Shown here piece by piece: positions 1 to 7,288 of a stretch of DNA of 64,000 nt. The notes below the pieces were generated by a model. That model made no database searches, had not been told where the DNA came from, and saw only the letters and a list, made by a program, of their open reading frames with translations. The stretch spans positions 806,001-870,000 of the forward strand of contig CANTUQ010000102.1 in assembly GCA_947683425.1 (NCBI GenBank), written 5' to 3'. The stretch comes from Excoecaria cochinchinensis. Its lineage: Eukaryota; Streptophyta; Magnoliopsida; Malpighiales; Euphorbiaceae. Position numbers and translations under genes: made by a program. How positions within the stretch are numbered: the first letter of the stretch is position 1; each line of letters starts with the position of its first letter.

Positions 1-216
1 AAATTCTACCCAAGGCAACTATCTGAGGGTAAATATTCCGGGTTCTCTCTCCATTTTTACCTCATATTTAATTATTTGTCATTTATTTATTCATTTTTGT
101 GTAAGTTTTGAATACCTATCGTTACTTTTCTTCATTTTGACTCTCTCATCTCCTTCTTGGATAAAACTTGTTTTTTTCTCAAAAGGCCCTTTTCTCCTTT
201 CTGTTTTCCGGAGACA

Positions 217-345
217 GAGGTGACCGACGGGTCAACTTTATGACCGACGCCCGTCGGTCACCCGCCTACAGACACCCCTTCTTGAGTGACAAACGGGCGT
301 GTTGAATAACCAAACCGACGCCCGTCGGTCAATCGGGAACAGGCC
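217..345. repeat. GC-rich hairpin group in LTR-Z
   Basis: Two perfect inverted repeats stand out. TGACCGACG (241-249) pairs with CGTCGGTCA (252-260) across CC. ACCGACG (314-320) pairs with CGTCGGT (323-329), also across CC. Partial copies of the same word lie at about 221-231 and 345-353. The flanks are strongly AT-rich. Function unknown. Confidence 0.8.
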
Positions 346-1176
346 GTCGGTGGGTTCTGCCTCCATGGTTTTGATCATTTTTCACCTCTATTTAGTCTTT
401 TCGATTTCTCATGTGTTAATTTCATGAATGTTAACATCTCTTAACTTTCTGTGAGTGTATATTGTTCTTCTTGGATATCTCCGAGCTTGAGTGGCTGCCT
501 ACCATGCATGGTGGATTTCGTCCGGTTTAGTTTTCTTAAACCTCTTAATTTATCTTCTCTTGCTTTTCATTCATTGATTATTTTATGTATATGAATAAGC
601 TCTTTTTATTCAGTTAAATGCAAAGATGGATCAACAATTTGTACTTAAATAAAAATGAGTTTTATATAAAAAATGCAAAAGGGTCCAACGCCCTATTTTC
701 ATCCAATAAAGATCATCACATATAAATTATCCCATTTTTGATAATGATGCATTGCGAGGACCAAAGTCCTCAAGAATAAATGAATAACCCGATTTATGCA
801 TGATTCGCACATTTATGGAAGGGAGTTGTATTCCGCTCCTTGTGTTATTGTAATTTATCGCTTTTGATATTTATTCTGCTCATTTATTGCTTTCAAAAAT
901 GTGAATAAATGTGCCTTTTAATTAAACTGCATAGTATGGAGAGAGAGCGAATTAATGATATTAAAATTTGATCATAAACTAATTAAGGTAGAAATAGATG
1001 AGAGATCCCGGACCCAGCTCTGGTCTTTGGGCTCAAGAGGTTAGAGGTTATCCTCCAAAATACTTCTTGGGTCACTTGACTTTAGCGCTAATCCTAGGCC
1101 TCATGGCCCAACATGGATACTAAGCGCAGTCTTAGGCTCTCCGAGGTGAGAGAAACTTTCCCAATGTTCTATTGGG

Positions 1177-1187
1177 TGGCGACTCCA
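1177..1187 (+). other. Primer-site core (TGGCGACTCCA) inside LTR-Z
   Basis: Identical to the first 11 nt of the Tat primer-binding site, but located inside the LTR about 133 nt before its end. The same word sits at the equivalent place in the TatA, TatB and TatD LTRs. Confidence 0.7.
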
Positions 1188-1320
1188 TGATACCTCCTTG
1201 TTGCCCAACATAGACGCACTTGCGATTCATTTGCAAGATGCCAACGGACCCGCAAATGCCCCGGTCGCCCACGTGCGGGCGGTCGAACGGGCGGCGCATC
1301 GGGATCCGGCGCGCGTCACA

Positions 1321-1698
1321 CATATCTAACAAACTTTAACCCCAAAATTTCTAGAAAATCAACTAAAATCAAAACAATCAAATACTACACCAAAATCTAA
1401 ATTCCCATACCTCAACTCCTTTGCTCCCATTAGCTTCTTAGATGATCTTTCTTGCTTCCAAACTCATTCAAGATCTTTTTCATCCAAGAATCCTCATCCA
1501 AAACACACAAACATCTATAAAACATAAAACTAGGGTTTAAGCTAATCAAAATAGATAGAAGGAATCCAAAACTTAAACTCACCTCTCCTAACAAAATCTT
1601 CACTTAAATCACTTGAGTTAATCAACTTCATCATCAATCTCGAGTTTAGATCATAGGGGAAACACAATGCATTGAAACAAGTAGGAAAAGAACAAGAG
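1321..1698 (-). mobile_element. TekF: left piece of an old Tekay-like LTR
   Basis: Diverged relative of the TekG LTR in the same minus orientation. It shares the order CAACTCCTTTGCTCC, TAGCTTC, TCTTGCTT and ACTTGAGTT seen near 21430-21620 in TekG. It is interrupted on the right by TatB and resumes at 47266. On the left it is interrupted by LTR-Z at 1320/1321. Non-coding. Confidence 0.7.
1694..1698. repeat. Target-site duplication AAGAG, left side of TatB
   Basis: AAGAG directly precedes the TatB LTR terminus at 1699 and is repeated at 47261-47265 after the opposite terminus. This ties the two ends, 45 kb apart, into one insertion. Confidence 0.9.
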
Positions 1699-1877
1699 TG
1701 TGACGCGCGTCGAACCCAGTAAGGGCCCTCGAGGTGAATCCTCCTTCAGGATTCGAGGGACTGGTTCACGTCTTTTGATCATGGGCATCATAAGGCATCA
1801 TAGATGTATTTCTCCAAATAGGACATTGGGAAGAACCACCTAGCCTAATGGCACCTACAGGCACCTTTGAGGTATCA

Positions 1878-1888
1878 TGGAGTCGCCA
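1878..1888 (-). other. Primer-site core inside the TatB 3' LTR
   Basis: TGGCGACTCCA on the minus strand. It lies within the LTR about 180 nt from its terminus, inside a conserved stretch GGGTGGCGACTCCATGATAC. Confidence 0.7.
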
Positions 1889-2597
1889 CCCAATTCACAA
1901 GAAATTGGGAAAAGGTCTCTCACCTCTATTGGTCAAGACTAGAGATATGGTGTTCGGAACTCCACTCTTATTTATGCTTTGGTTAATTATAAGTGAGCTT
2001 TTAACTTCTTAAAATTATATCTCTCACCTCACGCGATTAATGCATTAAAAGTAAAAGCGCATCTCAAGCATCCAAAAGCAGTAAACGAAAAGCAATAAAT
2101 AAAGCGATAAAAGAAAGCGATAAGCACCCATGCACACAATTACAAGAGAAATTGGGGCGGAATACAACCCCAATAAAAAGGAGATTCAAAATGTAAACGG
2201 GGACGGAATACAATCCCCAAAATTAAATAGTATTGCCCCAAAATTAATTACAAGGGCCCAAAAAGAAATGAACTTGAATTTAAAAAATTCACACAAGATC
2301 AAAATAAGAAAAGACATACATAAATCAGGGCATTATTTTAGGAACATTGGTTCCTTCGCACTTGTTCGAAACTTAGGAACATTGGTTCCTTCGCATTTAT
2401 TTAAAAAGGGTTCGAAGAGCCATTTTGATTGTTGAGTGAAAACTGGGATGAGTGATCCCATTTTTGGAGAAAGTTGACTCTTCATTTTAATTGTGATATT
2501 TTTTATTATCTGGCTAAAACAAGGGACGTTGGTCCCAATTTTATTAGTAGAAATTCCAGTTTAATTATAGAAATATTTTTGTGATTTTTTACCGCAC

Positions 2598-2602
2598 GCG
2601 TG
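2598..2602. repeat. Target-site duplication GCGTG, left side of TatA
   Basis: GCGTG immediately precedes the TatA 5' LTR and is repeated at 16041-16045 after its 3' LTR. Confidence 0.95.
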
Positions 2603-2809
2603 TGTAGACACCGGGTCCCGAGTAGCCTTGATCAGGATTACCCGATGATGAAATTTAGCTATGCCGGCTTATAGGCAAAAAGATTGGAGCTCAGAAGTGA
2701 TTTTCCTTGTCTTTTCGGTGAGTAAAAAGGGTATTTTAAAAATATTTTAAAAATATTTTTTTAAAATTATTTTGAAGAAGAAAAAGTGTGTTTTAGGTTG
2801 AGGGTATTT

Positions 2810-2815
2810 TATAAA
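2810..2815 (+). promoter_or_regulatory. Candidate TATA box of the TatA LTR
   Basis: TATAAA within GGGTATTTTATAAAA, about 200 bp into the LTR, followed by a long A-tract and then the GC island. The same order (TATA-like word, A-tract, GC island) occurs in the TatA 3' LTR and in TatE. No transcript data are available, so the start site is inferred. Confidence 0.45.
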
Positions 2816-2894
2816 AAAAAAAAAAAAATAAAAAAAAAGGTGAAAAATGATGAAAAAATGAAGAAAGTAGGAAAAATGGAAAATGGGGGAAAAG

Positions 2895-3085
2895 ATTCGC
2901 GACGGAAGGGCGACGGCCAGGGGCCGTCGCGAATGTCCGTGCGCGGAGCGCGGCCGACGCCCTGGGCGTCGGTAGCTCTGCGCGCACGACGCCTTGGGCG
3001 TCGCTCGCTCCGCGCACGTCGTGCGCGGAGACTCCGCGCATCCGCGCGGAAACGTGCGCGAGGCGCACGATTGACGCCCCACTTC
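2895..3085. repeat. GC-rich hairpin island in the TatA 5' LTR
   Basis: Four perfect inverted repeats in under 200 bp: ATTCGCGACGG / CCGTCGCGAAT (2895-2905, 2924-2934), CCGACGCC / GGCGTCGG (2954-2961, 2965-2972), CGACGCC / GGCGTCG near 2987-3003, and CTCCGCGCAC / GTGCGCGGAG (3008-3017, 3021-3030). CpG density is far above the surrounding AT-rich LTR. The overlapping open frames here are by-products of base composition. Confidence 0.85.
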
Positions 3086-4233
3086 GCCCATTTCGCCCAC
3101 TTTTCGACCCCCACTCGATTTTCAACCGTTTTTGGACGGTTTTTGGTGGTTTTTGGGTAGTTTTTGATGATTAAAAACACTAGAAAAATTCAAAAACAGG
3201 GGGGAACGGAGGAGGAACATTTTGGAGGAAAAAAACTGAATTTTGGAGCTTTGAGTTGAGAGAAAAAAATCCATCTTACACACTTGTTTCCAAGAGCTTT
3301 TCTTCAAGTTTTCAAGCTATTTTCTAAGGATTTTCACAAGAGAAGACAAGGAATTCAACACTTCTATCTTCAATTCTTCAAAACTGAATTTGAGGGTAAT
3401 TATTCTTGGCTTTGCTCATTAATTCTCTTGTTAATTTCATTTATTTTGGCTTCCAATTAACATATCAAACATGTAAATTCTCTTAGTCTCCATATTCTTC
3501 TTCTTATTTTTCTTTCTTCAATTATTCATATAACAAATAAGCTTTTTAAATTCTATTATTTTTTTTATGTCAAATTATTCTTTGTTCATGTAATTATGCA
3601 TGCTTTAGGTTGTAAATACCTTTAATTTCTTAATGCTATATCATGTTTATTATTATGCTTTCTTTTGCATGTATGAGTGTTATAGTCATTATTTTATGCT
3701 AGTTATGCATGTCAAGTGGAATTATTCTCATGTTACACATTTATTCATGTCTTAATTATAATAAAATTGATTGTCAATAATCTTCCATGTATGTTAATAA
3801 CTATTATTAATAAGTTGCATATGCCATGATACTTCATCACCTTATGCATGTTAAATTGCATCTTAATCACTTTATGAATGTTAAATTGCATCATAATTAT
3901 TTTTTATGCATGTTATAGTATCTTATGCATGTTATATGGTCTTTGTACATATTACCTTTTATGTTGTATTATTTCATTGGCCTAATCACTAACATGAATT
4001 TCTTTTTGATTTTTGGTTGCAAATCCTTGTTTTATTCTCATTTGAGCATCCATGCACATGAAGGAGGAGTTGCGGGGTTTGGTATTTCCTTTATACATTT
4101 TTAATTCTCATTTCGTTTATATTTTTAATTTCCTTGTATATATTCATTGAATAAAATGTTTTTTCTATGCACACCTAAATAAAGATCATAAAAATATTTC
4201 TTACTAAATTAATTTAGATTTTTCATAATAAAA

Positions 4234-4386
4234 TGGGACCAATGTCCTAATTTTCATTCCAAATAAAATCATCACATCCAGAATATTTTCTTTAATTGTG
4301 CATGCGGGGACCAAAGTCCTCATAATTAATAAATTCCCCGGTTTTATGTATGTGTGCACTTTTAAATGGGAGTTGTATTCCGCTCC
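4234..4386. repeat. Short palindromic boxes in the TatA LTR
   Basis: Three small inverted-repeat boxes: GGGACCAATGTCCT (4234-4247), GGGGACCAAAGTCCT (4306-4320) and GGGAGTTGTATTCCGCTCC (4368-4386). Related boxes in the same order occur in the TatB LTRs and LTR-Z. Confidence 0.6.
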
Positions 4387-4634
4387 TTGTATTATTGTAA
4401 TTCATTGCTTTACTTGCTAATTTATGGTTTTCCTAACATGAGTAAATGCGCCTTAAATTAATTGCATTGTGTGGAGAGAGAGCGAATTAATGACAATTAA
4501 GATTCAATCATAAATTAATCGAGGTAGAAATAGATGAGAAATCCCGGACCCAGCTCTGGTCTTTGGGCTCGAGAGGTTAGAGGTTATCCTCCAATATACT
4601 TCTTGGGTCACGAGACTTTAGCGCTAATCCTAGG

Positions 4635-4670
4635 CCTCATGGCCCAACATGGATACTAAGCGCAGTCTTA
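4635..4670 (+). other. tRNA-Arg-like stretch in the TatA LTR
   Basis: CTCATGGCCCAACATGGATA followed by CTAAGCGCAGTCT resembles the 5' half of plant tRNA-Arg(ACG) as I remember it (CATGGCCCAATGGATAAGGC, then GCTGGTCT), with small gaps. The same tRNA family matches the primer site of this element. It could be coincidence. Confidence 0.4.
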
Positions 4671-4712
4671 GGCTCTCCGAGGCGAGAGTAACTTTCCCAA
4701 TGTTCTATTGGG

Positions 4713-4723
4713 TGGCGACTCCA
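4713..4723 (+). other. Primer-site core inside the TatA 5' LTR
   Basis: TGGCGACTCCA, identical to the first 11 nt of the true primer site, 142 nt upstream of it. The 3' LTR carries it at 15900-15910. Confidence 0.75.
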
Positions 4724-4854
4724 TGATACCTCTGTGTTGCTCAACATAGACGCACTTGCGATTTATTGCAAGATGCCAACGGACCCGCAAATGCCCGATC
4801 GCCCTCAAGCGGGCGGTCATAGGGGCGGCGCTCGGGATCCGGCGCGCGTCACAG

Positions 4855-4873
4855 TGGCGACTCCACTAGGGAC
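4855..4873 (+). other. Primer-binding site, tRNA-Arg type (TatA)
   Basis: TGGCGACTCCACTAGGGAC lies one base after the LTR. It is complementary to the 3' end of plant tRNA-Arg(ACG) as remembered (TGGCGACTCCACTGGGGA expected), with one mismatch. tRNA-Arg priming is known for Tat/Ogre elements. Confidence 0.85.
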
Positions 4874-5794
4874 GATATGGTTCGAGATTTCAATTTGAAA
4901 ATACCTCGTTTAACATTTATGGTTAAAAATTTAATTCATAAATTCGCTTTATCTCAAAATTGCATATCATCTCATTAGAGCTTTAGATTAAGTTAGTTTG
5001 GTCCCTTTTCAAGCCCCGGTGCGTTCCCGAAGCACGACCTCATTTTCACTCAATTTGGGGAAGTGTTAAGGATAATCACCAGCCCAAGCCACGTACCTCA
5101 ATGGTATATCAAAATGACGACCCGATCGGTCGCTATGCTTGTGATGAGCTAGACCCGTCGGCAGGGATCATGCTTGGGTAGCCTTAAAGTAACATCTCCC
5201 TTGTCCAAAGCTCATGTAATGGCAATAGATACTTCCACTAGGTGAAATGTACCGTAATACTATGCTTGCTATATGGGCCATCATATATTAAACGAAATCA
5301 ATTTAATTAAATGGTCTTCATCAAAGGCTTTCATGCCCCGGTGGGCCCATCTTAGTTAAGTTGAATTGTTTAAATACATAATTGCCAAACACCCATACGT
5401 ATGTACATTAGATAGGAGCTGTTATGCTGCCGGTTTTTCACCGCGCACCATACGTGTCCATTGGGTTCCACGTTAATCCATGGATCAAGCCCACCTAGGA
5501 AAGAGACCGCACCACCACGTGTGTGGGAGATACAAGGTTGGAAAGATCTATCTGCTTGCATGTGTTTGTCTTTGTTGCATCAGCACGAGCATACATTGCA
5601 TTTTAATCATGCATCATCTTAATAATTTTTGAACTTCAGCCATCATAGATTCTCCTGGGTGGTCTAGAGGTCCCGACGGACGGTTAAGAAGGACGCCGCT
5701 TTTGGGATTAACAGAGTTAGTGTCGGATCAGAGTTCAGATTCAGTCTTAGAAGGAAGTGTGGGGTTTTCTTCCGAATCATCAACAGAAGTAAGT
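4874..5794 (+). other. TatA leader between primer site and gag
   Basis: About 920 bp with no convincing gene. The extra upstream ORF found in Ogre elements is absent. Parts are collinear with the TatB leader (44585 to 43495, minus), for example the CCCCGGTGCGTTCCCGAAGC segment and the conserved CCATTGGGTTCC area. The reading frame is already open from a TTG at 5702, but the first in-frame ATG is at 5795. Confidence 0.7.
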
Positions 5795-7288
5795 ATGGCT
5801 ACTCCATCAAATGAGTCTGATGCAACTCGGGCAATAATTACCGAGGAGGTAGGAAAGAGAATGGAGGAATTTGAAGCCCGAATGATTGCAATGATGGGCA
5901 ATCTTGCCACCACCATAGCTGGGCAACAAGCTGCTGCTGCCCCTATCCGAGTACCAGCTGAACAAGAGGTTGTAAGAGAAGAACGTCCTGTTGCAATTAA
6001 CCAACCAGTGGTTGACCCACCTGTTGTCGAGCAAAGAGTACCTGCACCCATTGAGCGCAGAGAAGGCCCCAGGTCTGAAGTTGAGTTTGGGGGAGATGAG
6101 CATGAGGAGCATGCAGTAGCTAAAGAGAAGTCGCCAAAACTAGATGAGGCAATGTGGAGGAAAATGGAAGAGAGATTTGAGGTCATGGCAAGGATGATGA
6201 CCGTGGGAAAAGGAATGAACCCAGAAGACCGAGAGCTGGATGGGGATGACCTGATTCCCCAGAATTTTAAGATGCCGGACATTCCCAAATTTGATGGAAC
6301 CTCTGACCCTGCCGCACACATCAAGCAATACTCGCTAGTCATGAAGGGAACGACCTTAACAAGAAAGCAGAAGATAGAATATTTCTGCTTGAGTCTCACA
6401 GGAGCTGCTATTGATTGGTACCATGGGCTTGACAGGAGATCCAAGGAGAACTGGGACCTGTTGACTGAAGAGTTCCTTAAGCAGTACGATTGCAGTACCC
6501 GGATGGAGGTCACTTTGAAAGATCTCGAGTTGTTACAGCAGAAGGCTGGGGAGTCCTTCCACGAGTACCTTACTCGGTGGAGAAACCGGGTTATGGAGAT
6601 GAAACGCAAACCGGACACTTCTGATCAGATCCGGCTATTCATTCGAAATGCCAGCCCTTATTTAAGAGAGGGACTGAAAATGAAGGGACTCAAGGATTGG
6701 GAGTCTTTGAAGGACATTGCCATAAAAGCAGAAGGAGAATATCTAGCCAGGAGGGCAAATAGTGAGTCCTATGCCCGGAGGGGATACAGCAATCAGGGGA
6801 CGGCCAAACCAGTAGGTTCAAGCAGTGGTAACAGAGTTGGGAAGACTGCCGAGGTGTCTGCAACCGGCGTAAGTCAGAGGTATTTCTCCAACTTGGGTAA
6901 GCCTTTATCATGGGTGCTGAAGAGGCTAATAAAAGAAGGAAAACTGCGGCCCCTATCACCTAAACCGGCCAAGGCCCAAGGGCAGCCAGGGCACAAAGAG
7001 AATGAATACTGCGCATTCCACCAACATACCGGGCATTTGACGGATGAGTGTATAACGCTAAGACATCGGGTCCAAGATCTAATTGACAACAAGCAGATCA
7101 CCGATCCTGAGCAGAGAGAAAGCAAGAAGAAGTCGGGTTATAACACAGTGCCACCTCCAGTCTTTATGATCGGATCGAGCCTACCAGAGTGGTACGTAAT
7201 GCAAGATCTATATGGAAATGAGTATGTCGCTATTACTCGCCCTGCAGTGGATGAAAAAGGGGTTTCCGTGGCAGCGATAGACTGTTAG
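5795..7288 (+). CDS. gag: Gag polyprotein of TatA
   Basis: 497 codons ending at UAG 7286-7288. The start was chosen as the first in-frame ATG; the frame is open from 5702 without an earlier ATG. The product should form the cytoplasmic virus-like particle that packages element RNA. Seen in order: an acidic, charged N-terminal part with a coiled-coil-like stretch (EEVGKRMEEFEARM); a retrotransposon gag/capsid domain starting near FKMPDIPKFDG and including IEYFCLSLTGAAIDWY and FHEYLTRWRNRV; a basic segment; and a knuckle-like motif C-x2-H-x4-H-x4-C (CAFHQHTGHLTDEC). The His at the second ligand position is, from memory, normal for this lineage. The frame continues directly into pol after the stop. 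The opposite-strand frames are shadows. Confidence 0.93.
   Translation: MATPSNESDATRAIITEEVGKRMEEFEARMIAMMGNLATTIAGQQAAAAPIRVPAEQEVVREERPVAINQPVVDPPVVEQRVPAPIERREGPRSEVEFGGDEHEEHAVAKEKSPKLDEAMWRKMEERFEVMARMMTVGKGMNPEDRELDGDDLIPQNFKMPDIPKFDGTSDPAAHIKQYSLVMKGTTLTRKQKIEYFCLSLTGAAIDWYHGLDRRSKENWDLLTEEFLKQYDCSTRMEVTLKDLELLQQKAGESFHEYLTRWRNRVMEMKRKPDTSDQIRLFIRNASPYLREGLKMKGLKDWESLKDIAIKAEGEYLARRANSESYARRGYSNQGTAKPVGSSSGNRVGKTAEVSATGVSQRYFSNLGKPLSWVLKRLIKEGKLRPLSPKPAKAQGQPGHKENEYCAFHQHTGHLTDECITLRHRVQDLIDNKQITDPEQRESKKKSGYNTVPPPVFMIGSSLPEWYVMQDLYGNEYVAITRPAVDEKGVSVAAIDC
7286..7288 (+). other. In-frame UAG between gag and pol of TatA
   Basis: GCG ATA GAC TGT TAG TCC ACT AGT GAG: one amber codon interrupts an otherwise continuous gag-pol frame. 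The aligned TatB sequence (minus strand, about 42020-42060) has CGG (Arg) at this codon, in a 40-nt stretch without indels. Either TatA uses readthrough, or the stop is a recent mutation. Confidence 0.85.

Larger units (their letters stand above)
1..1320 (+). mobile_element. LTR-Z: 3' portion of a Tat-type LTR, truncated by the window start
   Basis: From about 650 onward the sequence runs collinear with the distal half of the TatA LTR. Shared landmarks are the GACCAAAGTCCTC box, GAGTTGTATTCCGCTCC, GAGAGAGAGCGAATTAATGA, CCCGGACCCAGCTCTGGTCT, and the terminus GGATCCGGCGCGCGTCACA ending at 1320. The first ~540 bp do not resemble TatA and hold a GC-rich hairpin group. It is the 3' end of either a solo LTR or the 3' LTR of an element lying left of the window; no primer site follows 1320, so it is not a 5' LTR with its interior. 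The host sequence resumes at 1321 inside TekF. No coding sequence. Confidence 0.85.
1699..2602 (-). mobile_element. TatB 3' LTR, distal segment
   Basis: Starts with TGTGACGCGCGTCGAACCC, the reverse complement of a Tat LTR 3' end, and is collinear with 44605-45520 of the other TatB LTR. It breaks off at the TatA insertion. The uninterrupted sister LTR reads through this point (CCGCACACGTCCACAAATAAA near 45513), which gives the empty site. An open frame at 2130-2435 lies wholly within this LTR and is not considered a gene. Confidence 0.93.
2603..4853 (+). mobile_element. TatA 5' LTR
   Basis: Begins TGTAGACACCGGGTCCCGAG and ends GGATCCGGCGCGCGTCACA (2251 bp). In order it holds a TATA-like box, an A-tract, a GC-rich hairpin island (2895-3085), a long AT-rich stretch with TTATGCATGTT repeats (about 3590-3960), several short palindromic boxes (4234-4386) and a conserved 3' block shared with LTR-Z. 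It should act as promoter and transcript leader of the element. Confidence 0.97.

Noticed and set aside
2747..3180. Several overlapping Arg/Ala/Pro-rich frames in the TatA 5' LTR (and 13930-14367)
   Set aside because: Stop codons are rare in the GC-rich hairpin island; the frames are on both strands and have no protein features.
4874..5794. Ogre-type extra ORF upstream of gag
   Set aside because: No open frame of meaningful length or similarity in the leader.
5728..6618. 296-codon open frame antisense to gag
   Set aside because: It mirrors the codon use of intact gag, has no recognisable domain and is not expected in this family.
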